In this document: positions 23,642 through 35,098 of the stretch, one piece after another
Layout: each line of letters starts with the position of its first letter
How positions within the stretch are numbered: the stretch's first letter is position 1
From: Lepus europaeus
Taxonomy: Eukaryota; Chordata; Mammalia; Lagomorpha; Leporidae
NCBI RefSeq assembly: GCF_033115175.1
Contig: NC_084837.1
Coordinates: 10,058,266 to 10,122,265, forward strand
DNA length: 64,000 bases
Direction: 5' to 3'
Position numbers and translations under genes: made by a program
Notes under the pieces: generated by a model
The model's input: only the letters and a program-made list of their open reading frames with translations
Database searches by the model: none
Told to the model about the DNA's origin: nothing

Positions 23642-23760
23642 AGACCCGCTGTCTCCAGGGTCGATGGCTGGCATGTCGCAGAGCCTTCCCAGCATGTACT
23701 GGTGTGTGGGGTCGGAGGGGTCAGCCGTGTGTCCGGAGCGCGCCATGGAGACCCACGGTG
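23642..23760 (+). CDS. LRRK1: LRRK1 exon 2 with start codon at 23664 (residues 1-32)
   Basis: The exon probably starts after CCTGTCTTCAG (23641) and ends CACGGTG|GTAAGT. Coding begins at ATG 23664 and reads [20 protein letters not shown] followed by [12 protein letters not shown]. This closely follows the N-terminus I recall for human LRRK1 ([16 protein letters not shown]...). The first ATG has G at +4; a second in-frame ATG follows three codons later. The exon ends in phase 1. LRRK1 is a large multidomain kinase (about 2,000 residues in human: ankyrin, LRR, Roc-COR, kinase, WD40-like) that phosphorylates Rab7 and is needed for osteoclast bone resorption. None of its domains is encoded in this exon. 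The listed span includes about 22 nt of 5' UTR, and the exon's 5' edge is less sure than its 3' edge. Confidence 0.93.
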
Positions 23761-24574
23761 GTAAGTACAGGGCTGGCTGCACCTGCGTGGGTGCCGGCTT
23801 TTCCTGGCGGTAGTCTCGGCCACAGAGGAGCGAGTACGTTTCAAGCAAAGGAGAGAACGCCCGAATCATTGGGGCCTTTGCATCAGGAACCTTAAGGGTC
23901 TCAGTTAAATTCTCAAGATTGAGGGGCCATGTACAAAAAGTATCGTGGCCTCGAAGACGTAAAGAACGGAGCCATCACTGCGTGTGGGTTACGGGAGCTT
24001 TGTTATTTTTTTAAATGGGGATTTGGGTCTGGTTTTGCATTATAAAAATAATGCGTGTTTATTAAAGAAACAATGGGAAAAGGGAAGTAAGAGAAACATC
24101 ACCCACAGCGCCCTACACCAGGCACAAGCTCCGGGCACCGCTGTCCCGGCGCTGAAGGCGCTGTGTTTGAACTTCGCTCCACCTGTGAGGTCTGTGTCGT
24201 TCTGTATCCTGCTGTTTTTCTCCGAGCATCTCTTCGGTGGTGTTCGCCTCGGGGCCACTCAGTCACGTGACCAGTGACTAACACGTACCGTGTAGACTGG
24301 TGTTAACCAAACCCTTGTTTTCCTTTTGCTCCCTGCTGTTCACTCTGGCTTTGAGGTTGTTCCCCCGCGTCACATTTTCCGAAGTCGGCTCATCGGCTTT
24401 GAACCTTTTTAAGCCTCTTTACAGCGATTGCCCAACTTTGCAGGAGAGCTGCACCGCTTTGAACCCCAGTAGAACATGCTGGATGTTGTAACAGTGAAAT
24501 GCGCTAATCTCCTCATACCTACCAGGAACTAACTTCAGTGCTTAAAAAAAAACAACAACAAAAAACAAAAAAAC

Positions 24575-24720
24575 CACCTCCTTTAGTCCCCACAACCACT
24601 GTGAAAATGCCACCTGTATCTTTGTTTTATGGCTGGGGAACTGGAGGTAAGAGCGGTCCTCACACTTGCCCAAGGTCAGCAGCTCGCAGAACTGCCATCC
24701 AACCCTGCCTTGGCCAGGCC
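24575..24720 (+). mobile_element. MIR-like ancient SINE remnant
   Basis: CCCACAACCACTGTGAAAAT, TGGGGAACTGGAGGTAAGAG and CTTGCCCAAGGTCAGCAGCT follow the MIR core (gaggaaactgaggc...cttgcccaaggtcacacagct). Confidence 0.5.
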
Positions 24721-25027
24721 TGGGCTGACTGTCTTGAGGCTGGGCCCTCCTGTGGGGTCCGAGAAGGCCCACGTGTTGGGTCTGAGGGGGCCCAGTGTTT
24801 GTGCCCTCCGCGTGTTAACGACTGGGCATCGGACCTCGCTCAGGAGCCCTCTGTTCGGTTGCTGGGGTGTTTTTTCTCCATCTGAAATGTGCAGAGGCCA
24901 GGCAGGGTGATGTTCCTGGAAGGTCTCTCTGCGCATAAATCAGATGATGAAATGGGAGAAGAATTCGCTTCGTGACATCGCCCAGCACTAAATGTTCCCG
25001 GGCGTTCTGCTTGAATCTTTTTGAATT

Positions 25028-25056
25028 TTCTTTCTTTCTTTCTTTCTTTTTTTTAA
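25028..25056 (+). repeat. (TTTC)n microsatellite
   Basis: A pure run of about five TTTC units is followed by a T-run. Confidence 0.85.
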
Positions 25057-26747
25057 CCAGATGAATGTCCTTCTACTGTTGCTTGGGAGGAAGGCCTTGC
25101 TTTATGAGCGCAAGAGCAAGCTGACACGAGCAGAGAATGCCGGGTCCGAGTTGTGGGTCGCGCCTCCCCCTCTCCTCGCCGTCGTATCTCTGTTATCCCA
25201 CTTGCAGCTCCTCCCGGCGGTCCTAAGAGGCAGGGACTGGGGTCCGTCTGAGGTGTGTTCGATCGGTCACTATGTCATGTGAAAGGACCCCACAGGGGAC
25301 CGTGCCGGTTGCCCTCCTTGGTCCAGAGGTGGTGACCTAAGCAGGTGCGTCTCTCCGAGGCCCACAGAATCTCAGGTGCCAGTGGCCAGGCACCATCTAG
25401 ACCACGGGAGCAGCATCGCAGGGGCAGGAGGCAGGCGTGGGCATTTTCCAAGTTCTCCCGTGGTCCCATTGTACAGTTGGGGCTGAGAACCAGCCTCAGT
25501 GGAGCCCCCAGAGCAGACTTTCCAGATCGCGCCGTGCACACGAGTCCTCCCTGGGTGTCTGGGTGAGTTGCCTTTCCCGCAGCCTCCTGGCTCATGCTGA
25601 GGGTGAGCCGATGCCTTCCCAGAGGCCCCCGGGACACACCTGGAACCTGCCCTGCCTCTGGGCCTGGGCTCGGGCGGATGAACCAGATCAAGCTCGTGTG
25701 TGCTGAGGGGTCAGAACCCTGATGCCCCCAGCCCCCATTTTTCCCCTTAGAAGTCTGCATCGGAGCCCTGCACACGTCCTTTGTGAGGTCCCCTCACCAG
25801 GAGGGAAAGACCCTGGGCCTTTTCTCCCCAGTGAATCCCAGGACCCCCGGCCACTCTTGTTCTGAACACACCTGGGGACGTCCAAGGGCGGAGGCGTGAT
25901 GGGGCTGGTGCAGCCCCCGCTGGGTGCTTGGGATGGGGGCCAAGGCAGGGAGAGGACCTCCTGTGACCCCTGAGGCTGACGGAGGTGTTGCTGCAGAGTC
26001 GAATGGGAGAAGAAAGGGGCTGGCGTTCCAGAAAATTCCTGTATCTCAGCATTGGGAGCCCAGCCCAGGCCAGAGCTGACCGCCTAACAGAATCACCCAT
26101 TCCGGGGACCAAAGCCTCTCACACGCCCACTGCAGGGCCACATTTCGGGATATAAATAGAAACGTCCTCTCTTACCACGAGGTTAGGTCCTAGAGGCCAT
26201 GGTTACGCTGAGAATGCATTCAGTGCACCTGACTGTGGACGGCGAAGCTCCGCCGAGGCCAGCTTCACTGCTCAGAGCACTTGCAGGAGCCCACAGCTGG
26301 GCAAGCCCACCTGACACAAAGTCTGTTGCATGATCAGGTCTTGAGTGTCTCCTGGCGTTTACTGAGCCCCGAACTGGAAGTGAAAAGCAGACTGGTTGTG
26401 TGGGTGCGCTTGCTTACCTGGGGAGGTAGGAACGTCGTGTAGTTGAAGTGCTGTAAGTCGGGTCCGTGTGTCTAACGCCGGACCGCAGTGGGGACATGCC
26501 AGGCCCGGGGCAGGAGGGGGGGGGGAGTGTAGTGTCCTCACTTCCGTGTGCTTTGTGTGTCTGTGGGGTGCGTGCTGTCTGCGATGATCGCACGTGACTT
26601 GTTCGGGTTCTGCATGATCGCTGTGATCAGAAGGAGAAATACTTCGAGTTGTTTTCCAGTTGCTACTTCTGTAAGTTCTGAGGCTTGTGATTAGGGTCTT
26701 CCCAGCCCACCTTGAGCGCTCACATCCACAGCCAAAGTTGCTTTTCT

Positions 26748-26941
26748 TTTTTTTTTTTTTTTTTTAAGATTTATTTATTTGAAAGAGTTACACAGAGAGA
26801 GAAGGAGATGCAGAGAGAGAGAGAGAGAGCTCTTCCATCCACTGGTTCACTCCCCAGTTGGCTGCACAGCTGGGACTCGAACCAGCGCCCATATGGGATG
26901 CTGGCACTGCAGGCTTCACTCGCTACGCCATGGTGCTAGCC
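26748..26941 (-). mobile_element. C-repeat SINE, type A, with internal deletion and perfect target-site duplication
   Basis: The poly-T and AAGATTTATTTATTTGAAAG tail are intact. The body then jumps from GGTTCACTCCCCAGTTGGCT directly to CAGCTGGGACTCGAACCAGC, so about 120 bp of the usual middle is missing. The flanks CCAAAGTTGCTTTTCT (26732-26747 and 26942-26957) are identical. Confidence 0.92.
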
Positions 26942-29300
26942 CCAAAGTTGCTTTTCTGTCCTCTTTCCCCCTCAAGTCTTCCTGCGACACCTGGGGAATA
27001 TGTGACCCAATACTCAGCCCCTGAGCCCCTGCAGAGCCCACCCTCCAGCTTTGTGCCACCCCCTTTCCTCCCCAGACTTCCTGGGATTGGAGGAAGCCTG
27101 CCCTCCCCTACATCCCCGGGGAGCCTCTCCCAGACCTAACTGACAGCTCAGGCTGAGAAGTCGGCTGCCGGGAAGAAAACCAAGGGTACTCCCATTACTG
27201 GGGCAGCCTTTGCTCCCTTCCAAAGTTCCTGGAAGATAACGTGTTTGGAAATGATGACGTTTTTACTGTACTTCCAAGAATAGCTTAGACAAAGAGTCAC
27301 ACCCCTCTAATAAACCTGAGTTACTTCTGGGTTTCCAGGGGCGGCGTTTTGTGTTTTTATTTGGGGAGACACACTTGTGCCTGTTCAGACCCCCTCCGGT
27401 GGGTCTGAAAGGGTCATGCCCCCAAACCCTTGGGTGTAGGAGCGCCACGCACGGCGGCGGCTGGGTGGTAGGAGCTTGGCGCACGGCGGCAGGAAGGTGT
27501 GTTCCACCCTCGTCCCTGGAGCACTGTCAGCAGTCCGCTCGCCTGTGGCACCGGAAGGCCTGATTGTGCAAGTCCACAGCCCAGTGACCCTGGGAGAACC
27601 ACGTAGACAAACACGCCGCTGGACACTCTTCCCTGGGCGCCTGCCCCCAGCCAGAGTGGAAAAACCCGTCCTGCTGGGTGCCGTGAGGCACCTGGGAGAG
27701 CGGAGCAGTAAGGAAACTTCCAGATAATGCACGTTGGGAATGCTCGGTGAGGCTTCTGCATTGTGGAGGTGAGCGTGCCTGTGCGGACATCGCCCGGAAG
27801 GCGCTCACACCCCTGTGTCTGCGGGGTCCAACTCTGGCCCCGGAAGCTGCGACACAGCCGCCCACCTCTCAGCCCAGGGTCTGCGGCTGGACCCAACATG
27901 GCCCAAAGGAGGAGTCTTCTGGAAGCTCTTCAGATCCCAGGTTGTTATCTGACTTCTCCCAGTGTCCTTTTTCCCTACGTGATCGCCTTTTTTTTTTTTT
28001 TTTTAATCTGTTTTATTAAAAGCATAGCTTCTCGATATGCCGGCCCAATTTGCTCAACCAAGGGGTTTTTCCTGGCTTCCAGAAACAGAAGTAGGAGATG
28101 GACTGAATTAGGAAGTGCCTGGGGACGTTGCGTGTCTTCTGGCCAGGTCCCATGTTGGGGAGCCAGCCCACATCCTTAACCTGTTCCTCGTGACCAGGTC
28201 TGGCTGGTCCCTGCTGAGTTGTGTTCACACAGAGGGAGCCAGGAGAGGAGGGGTGGGCGGGGCTGGACTGGACAGGAGACCCCGGCCAGTGGGGCACCCT
28301 GCACTGGCCTGGCTACAGCAGCTCGCACGGCCGCCCTGGGGAGCGTGGCCAGCATCCAGTGGGGCATCCCTTACTGAATGAAGGGCAGAGAGGAAGGCTT
28401 CCCTTTGTGGGCGGGGCTGGGGTGGTGGGCGGGGCCGGGGTGGTGGGTGCGGCAGCCGTGGGTGGAGTTAAGGTGTCTGTGCCTTGTGCCCAGGAAGAGT
28501 CCAGGCTCTGGGCTAGCTGCAGCGTCTGGACCTTAAGTGGAGGCTTAGGTCTGCTCCTAGTGGTTTGTCCAAAATATGCTTGGCCGCTTCCGGGAGCAGG
28601 GAGCTGGACACCGTCGGACCATGCTAGCCTCTCCAGGGCTGACTGTTGGGGTGTTCACATGCAGCTCCACTGGTTTAGGCTGCAGGAACCCCCAACCCCT
28701 CTCTTGGGTTGCTGGAAGTCCTCTTTCCTGGGGACTCCCGCTCACGCTAACCACCCAGTAGCTTTAAGGGCAGGCAGTCAGCAAGTTCACACGTCCCACG
28801 TGGGTATCTCTCGAGCGCCTTTGCACCTTAGTCTGTCTGTGGACCAAACATTAGGCCATGGCCGTCTGGTCTGGGGAACGAGCAGCCACCTCCTTCCGGG
28901 CCCCTTCCCGGCACCCAGAGCCTGAAGGTGGTCGCTCAGCCGGGCCTCACCCTCACCCTTCCCCACCTTCTCCCACCTCTTCGTCCTCTGTGGGACGAGC
29001 AGGGCAGCCCCGGCCTGCATTCAGCAGCCGTCTGCCTTGGTTTGCAGCGGGTCGGTGGCCTGTGGGCAGGGAGGTCTCTGTGTGGTCATCCCCGGGTCCC
29101 TGTGCAGAGAGGGACAGGGCTCTTTGCCCCTGTGATCCAGACTTTGAAGGAACCATAACGGGAGATTTTTTATGAAATTCTTCCTCTCCTTGGGAATGGA
29201 CCCTCCCTGCCAACAGCGTGTGCATAACATCGAATCTCTCGCGTCTGAAGTCCACTAACATTCCTGGGCACCATGGAGACCGAGAGCCGGGGACTTTGGG

Positions 29301-29602
29301 TACAGAAGTCCCTGACTTACGATTCTTGGACTTTATTATGGCACAAGAACCATACACCTTGCCTAACACCCATGCCTGGAATTTTGGGTTCAGATCTTCC
29401 CCAGGCTAGCACTGTGCTTCTGATCTGCTCCCTGAGGCGGGGGGCGGGGCAGCCCCATGGTCACCATGGGAACAGCCGACTCTGCCGTGCACTGTGAGGT
29501 GTGGTCGGTTAGGGGGTTCAGTGCATTTCCATCTTAGGATATTTTCGACTTACAGTGAGTTTATAGGGGTGTAACCACAGTGTAACTCAAGGAGCATCTG
29601 CG
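29301..29602. mobile_element. Short DNA-transposon (MITE-like) remnant with terminal inverted repeats
   Basis: The left end TACAGAAGTCCCTGACTTAC mirrors the right end, whose reverse complement reads CGCAGATGCTCCTTGAGTTA. Inner blocks (CGATTCTTGGACTTTATT on the left; TTCGACTTACAGTGAGTTTA on the right) match an old mammalian repeat I have seen but cannot name. Confidence 0.6.
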
Positions 29603-30949
29603 ATGCTTCGCAGTCCCAGGTCTGCGTCCTTGCCATCCCCGCCATGTGTGTTAGGCCTGATTCCACTTCACTACCTTGCTGTTGACTGGAAGGCATTCAT
29701 CATAAAGAAGGAAAGAGGAAAAATCCAGAAACAAGCATTTATCTCAAGCATGGGTTCTTCCTAGGCCCGTAATCTGTTGTTCTGGGAGGAATCGACCGTT
29801 AGCCAGAACTGTGTTTTCAGGTGGAAAGGACTTTTTGGGATTGTGGCTCATTGTGCTGATCTCTGCTGGGTTGTGCTTGGTTTTTTTTTTTTTTCTTCCT
29901 TCTTCCTCATCCACCCCCCAGCACCCTACACCCAGAGCATTGCCTAGAGCGTTGGTTTCTAATTGAGTTGTTTCCATTTCAGGAGAATCAGAAAGACAAA
30001 CAGCGTCTGTGACACTTGAACTTTTCAGACAGAGATATTTCAAGGCATGTATATGGTAGTCTCTATTATTTTAGGTACACATCCGCGCGTGGATTCAAAT
30101 TTGAGGTTAGAATTTGTTTACCAAAGGGCAGGAACGTGGGCCTGAAGTTTCTGTGGGCAGCTCACTTCGGACTTCACCTGGCCATGTGCCCGATTAGAGA
30201 CACGTGGGCGGGCCCAGCTGCCCACACTCAGGGTGGGGGGGCGGCTGGAGGTGGAGGACTCAGGGCCTGGCTCTGCTGATGGTGCTCAGGGTGGCAGGGT
30301 CCCTCCCGCTGCTCTGCCCACACTCCACGCACCAGCGGCTCTCGTGGGCGCTTGCCCCCGTCTCTGCCTATACATCCCCCACACCTCTGGGTTCCAAAAC
30401 AGACAAAGCGGCCCTACCGGACAGTGGCCAAGGAATATTCCCTTGTGTCCAGCTCTTCCCTGAAGGCCAAGAAAAGCCTTGTTTTCGTGTAATCGCGTAC
30501 GTGCTTTTGGTAGGCTGGCGCTCTCTGGCTGCGCCCTGAGTGTCTCCCTCCGGGCAGCTCCCTAAGCACACGCACGAGCCTTCATGTCATGTGTGTGTTT
30601 CTGGGTTTGCGGGTGGAAGAGTCATTCCTATGGGTGAGCGTGCAGCATCTTCCCTTGAGTGGCGTCTCCCGCCTGATTTGAGGGTGTGACCGTAAGCCGG
30701 TGTATTTCATTCGTCCCCTGGCACAGCGCCATTAGGGTCCTTCTTCCTTTTGCTTGTGGGACGAGAGTCAGGTGTTAGTGCATATGCCCCAGCAAAGTTG
30801 CAGGGTCAAAGAATAACCACATTAAACATCCTCAAAGGAATGCACACCCCTCGTTCCAGAAGGGACTATCGTGTAGGAAGTATGACAGTCTTGCCCTGGT
30901 ATCAGGTCCCCAGAGGCTCTCCCTGTCCTGTGTCTGGCTGTGTCCTGCT

Positions 30950-31320
30950 CTCTCCCAGCAGGGGAGCTGCTTCCTCGCTGCCCTCACTTTCCCACCTCAC
31001 CCCTGCCTCGGTGCTGCTCATCCCTAGGCTGGGGTCCCGCTGGTGGGTGAGGCCTGGCTGGGGGCGCCTCTTCCCTTCCTCCCTCTCTCCCAGCAGGGGA
31101 GCTGCTTCCTCTCTGCCCTCACTTTCCCACCTCACCCCTGCCTCGGTGCTGCTCATCCCTAGGCTGGGGTCCCACTGGTGGGTGAGGCCTGGCTGGGGGG
31201 TACCTCTTCCCTTCCTCCCTCTCTCCCAGCAGGGGAGCTGCTTCCTCGCTGCCCTCACTTTCCCACCTCACCCCTGCCTCGGTGCTGCTCATCCCTAGGC
31301 TGGGGTCGCCTCTTCCCTTC
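30950..31320 (+). repeat. Three-copy tandem repeat, unit about 135 bp
   Basis: Units begin at 30950, 31085 and 31221 with TCTCTCCCAGCAGGGGAGCT and continue through TCGGTGCTGCTCATCCCTAG. Copies differ at only a few positions. The third lacks about 30 bp between GCTGGGGTC and GCCTCTTCCC. The array opens reading frames on both strands without coding evidence. Confidence 0.93.
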
Positions 31321-31781
31321 CTCCCTCCCAGGCCCGTCCATCCTCTGCCTCCCGCCTGGAGCTCGTCCTTGGAGCCCTTGTCTAACTGGACGACCTGAGC
31401 CAGGAAGTCCCAGGGGCCTGTGGGCGGCCCCATTGCTGAGGGTCTCTTCCTCCCGCCCTCTCTGAGGTCTCAGCTGGACACTGGTTGAGCCCCTCCCTCT
31501 CCTGCCCTCGGGCGGGGCTCGCTTCTCCTTGCTCTGTGGGTGACCTGTCTTCTCTCCGGAAGCTCTGAGGGTCTTCCCCGTGGGCTCCGTCTTCTGAAAT
31601 GCCACGGCAGATGACCTGCGCAGGTCTCTGTTCATTCAGGCCGCGTGGCACTGGGCGGCCCCAGAGTGCGTCCCTCGGAGGACGGATCCCTCCCCATATG
31701 TGCTTTGCTGATGTTTCTGTCGTCTGCTTCTTTCCTGTTGGCTGGTTAAATCCCTATCTCTCCTCCTGTCACCCAGCTCCT

Positions 31782-32122
31782 CTTTTTTTTTTTTTTTTTT
31801 TTTTTTGACAGTCAGAGTGGACAGTGAGAGAGAGAGAGACAGAGAGAAAGGTCTTCCTTTGCCATTGGTTCACCCTCCAATGACCGCCGCGGCCAGCGCA
31901 CAGCGCTGATCCGAAGCCAGGAGCCAGGTGCTTCTCCTGGTCTCCCATGGGGTGCAGGGCCCAAGCACTTGGGCCATCCTCCACTGCCTTCCCGGACCAT
32001 AGCAGAGAGCTGGCCTGGAAGAGGGGCAACCGTGACAGAATCCGGCGCCCCGAACAGGACTAGAACCCGGTGTGTCGGCGCCACAGGTGGAGGATTAGCC
32101 TATTGAGCCGCGGCGCCGGCCA
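31782..32122 (-). mobile_element. C-repeat SINE, type B
   Basis: A long T-run precedes GACAGTCAGAGTGGACAGTG. The head ends ATTGAGCCGCGGCGCCGGCC. Full length and little diverged. Confidence 0.93.
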
Positions 32123-32400
32123 GCCAGTGTTTTAACATAAAGTTTATGGTAGCTTCAGTTTAAAATACGTTTTTAAACTACTCATCTTCAACAGAGAAGT
32201 CATAGACTTCTGTAAAATTCAGCAGCAGTGTGGACGTTCCCTGCCTACCAGTCCTTGGTCTTGCAGTTTCACAGTCCTAGATTCAAAACTCAGTCTTGCT
32301 TTTCATGGGCCTATGCAGAATTTTGCAATGTCATTCTTGTATCTTGGAGGGTTTTTTGTTTGTTTGTTTTTGCTTGTTTTTACATTACAAGGAGTCTTTT

Positions 32401-32694
32401 TAAAAACGATTTAGTTTACTTATTTGAAACACAGGAGTGACAGAGAGAGGAAGAGAGAGAGGTTTTTCATCTGCTGGTTCACTCTCCAAATGGCCACAAC
32501 AGCCATGATGGTCCAGGCTAGGCCAGGCCAAAGCTAGGAGCTGAGAACTCCATCTGGGTCTGTGGTGTGGATGCAGGGGCCTGAGGTCTTGGACCATCTT
32601 CCACTGCCTTCCCCGGCACATTAGCAGGGAGCTGGATTGGAAGCTGAGCAGCTGGGACTCAGAACCTGTATCTGATATGAGATGCCAGTGTCAC
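32401..32694 (-). mobile_element. C-repeat SINE, type A, head truncated
   Basis: The tail AACGATTTAGTTTACTTATT is followed by a standard body. The copy stops at GAGATGCCAGTGTCAC, so the outer part of the tRNA-like head is lost. Confidence 0.87.
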
Positions 32695-33990
32695 AAGAGA
32701 ATTTTGAGCACCTTACAAAGGCAGAGAGAATATTCTAGCAGGCTCCCTGGTACCCACTGCCAGACCTCAGTAGTCACCACCATGGCCAGTCCTGACCCGT
32801 GGAGGTCCCTTCTCTCTGTCCTTCGGACCCTGACTCCAGACTTCTGTTCTGAGAAGCTGCACACACACAGTCACAATACATGTAGCATACATTTTTTAAA
32901 TTAAAAATTCCCTAATGATATCTAGTCAGTGTTCACATGCCCTTGATTGCTTCTTGATTGCTTTTGCAATGGTTTGTTCAACCCTGCCTTGTGGGGTTGA
33001 CGCAATCCCCGAGTCTCTCGATTTCCGTCTCTCTCCCTCGCTGTCTTCTCCCTTCGATTTCACGGTTGTGAGAACCGCACCGCTTGTGCTTTGTGGCTTC
33101 CCACAGTCTGGAGTTGGGCAGGGAGGGCTGTGTGAGGCCCGGGTGTTCCTCTCGGGGGTTTTCTCAGGTCCAGAGGCTTGATTAGATACAGGCGGATGTC
33201 TCGGTGAGAATCCTCAGGAGATGGTGTTGTGTATTTCCTGTTGCCCCACTTCGGGAATCAAAGGACGTCCAGTTGTATTTCTGGGTGATTTCCTTCTGTG
33301 ATTTCAGGTGTTGTCTGTGATCATTCACCATAAAGGCCTTCACCGTTTTTCCACTTGATTTTTTAATCGATCGTCCATTAGATCCATTTCAGTCAGTTCA
33401 GAGAGGTGGCTCCTGGAGGCTGCGTTTCCTTTCTCTCCCAGAGGAAACCTGTCTTCGAGGGGTTTTCTCCCACCAGTTTTAAAGGGAACCTTGGGAAAAG
33501 TGCTTTGCCCTTTCCTGTAAGTTGCTTAGTCATTCTGCAGGATGACTCAGGTCCACAGCACCTTTCAAAGGTGGCCCGTGAGGGATTTTCCTTGGTATCA
33601 TTCTGAGCTCGTGAGTTTTGACCTCGCGGGTTCCTGGTGTTGAGCCTGCTCCTCTCTCTCCTGCTGTGACCTCGGGAGTCTGCGTCATGCCCTTGCTTTC
33701 TCCTGCAGTGGCGAGAGCTTCCAGGCTCAGGTTCTCATTCCTGTTCCAGACGCATGAGCCACCCTGGGTCCAAAGAGCCCATTTCCTCTAGGGAGCTTGC
33801 GATTTTTAATTCCCTGATGTATAGCTTATTTCTTTTCTTACTCCAGGTAAATCTTGTGTACTCTGCTGTGTGTTCTCCCGCCCTCATTTTTCTGTTGATC
33901 GGCCTTCCATAAGATTGTCTATCTCATTAGCCTTTGAAAGGACCAGCTCTGAATGTGGGTGTTCTCTGTTATTTCTTGTCTCTATGCTTG

Positions 33991-34326
33991 TTTTTTTTTT
34001 TTTTATTTATATATTTGAAAGTCAGAGTTACACAGAGGGAAGGAGAGGCAGAGAGAGAGAGAGATCTTCCATCTGCTGGTGCGGCTCCCCAAATGGCCAC
34101 AACAGCCATGATGGTCCAGGCTAGGCCAGAGCTACACAGATCTGAAGCCAGGAGCCTGGAGCTTCTTCTGGGTCTCTCACGCAGATGCAGGGGCCCAAAG
34201 ACTTGGGCCATCCTCTACTGCTTTCCCAGGCCATAGCAGAGCGCTGGATCAGAAGTGGAGCAGCCGGGGCTCAAACTGGCACCCATATGGGTGCCGGCTT
34301 TACCTGCTATGCCACAGCGCCAGCCC
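33991..34326 (-). mobile_element. C-repeat SINE, type A, inside an L1
   Basis: A poly-T and shortened tail are followed by a full body, with the head ending CTATGCCACAGCGCCAGCCC. The flanks TCTCTATGCTTG (left) and GCTCTATACTTA (right) fit a target-site duplication. Confidence 0.9.
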
Positions 34327-34428
34327 TGGCTCTATACTTATTTTCTACTTTTTTTTTTTTTTTCCAAATGTGCTCTTCCCCTTTTCAACTTCTTGACTAA
34401 TAATACCCTGTCACTTCTGAGAGCTCAG

Positions 34429-34758
34429 GTTTTTTTTTTTTTTTTTAAGATTTATTTATTTATTTGAGGGGTAGAGTTACAGACAGAGAGAGGGAGAGAC
34501 AGAAAGGTTTTCCATCTGCTGGTTCACTATCCAAATGGCTGCAACAGCTGGAGCTGGGCTGATCCAAAGCCAGGAGATTCTTCCAGGTCTCCCACACAGG
34601 TGCAGGGGCCCAAGCACTTGGGCCATTCTCCACTGCTTTCCTAGGCCATAGCAGAGACCTGAATTGGAAGTGGAGCAGCCAGAACTCAAACGGGTGTCCA
34701 TATGGGATACCGGCACTGCAGGCAGTGGCTTAACCTTCTCTGCCACCCTGCTGGCCCC
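34429..34758 (-). mobile_element. C-repeat SINE, type A, inside an L1
   Basis: A poly-T and TTAAGATTTATTTATTTATT tail lead to a body with GGTTCACTATCCAAATGG. The head ends CTGCCACCCTGCTGGCCCCC. Confidence 0.9.
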
Positions 34759-35028
34759 CTGTAGAATTCTTTGTAAATGCCTTTCATAGAACTTCGGGAA
34801 GCATCTTCCACGTCGCTTGCTGTCTCATCTTCACCTCCTACCTGCATGTCTTTGGGCTCTGCGTCCTCCGCCTGGTCTTCCACATTACTGATCTGCCCTT
34901 CAGCAGTGTCCATTCCGCTCTGCAGCCCGTCTGCTGGGTTCACCTCTGCTAGTTTCTGAGATCTCTAGTTGACTCCTGTTTACAGATTCTACATTGTGCC
35001 ATTTGTCTCCAGGACATCAGTGAAATAC

Positions 35029-35098
35029 CAGTACATCAAAAAGTTTGTGAAAAATGGAATTTAAAAAGAAGCTCATTTTGGTGCAAAGCATTGCTGAA
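35029..35098. mobile_element. Half of a mariner-type short element
   Basis: GTACATCAAAAAGTTTGTGA, AAAATGGAATTTAAAAAG and CTCATTTTGGTGCAAAGCAT match the left half of the element seen at 20657. The other half is missing. Confidence 0.6.

Larger units (their letters stand above)
33830..35020 (-). mobile_element. Old L1 fragment, minus strand, spanning part of ORF2 and ORF1
   Basis: The left part (TCATTAGCCTTTGAAAGGAC, TCTGTTATTTCTTGTCTCTA) reads as antisense L1 ORF2. The right part (34758-34980) on the minus strand reads LQSGMDTAEGQISNVEDQAE, resembling the coiled-coil region of L1 ORF1. The order is that of a minus-strand L1. Two SINEs interrupt it. Confidence 0.6.
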
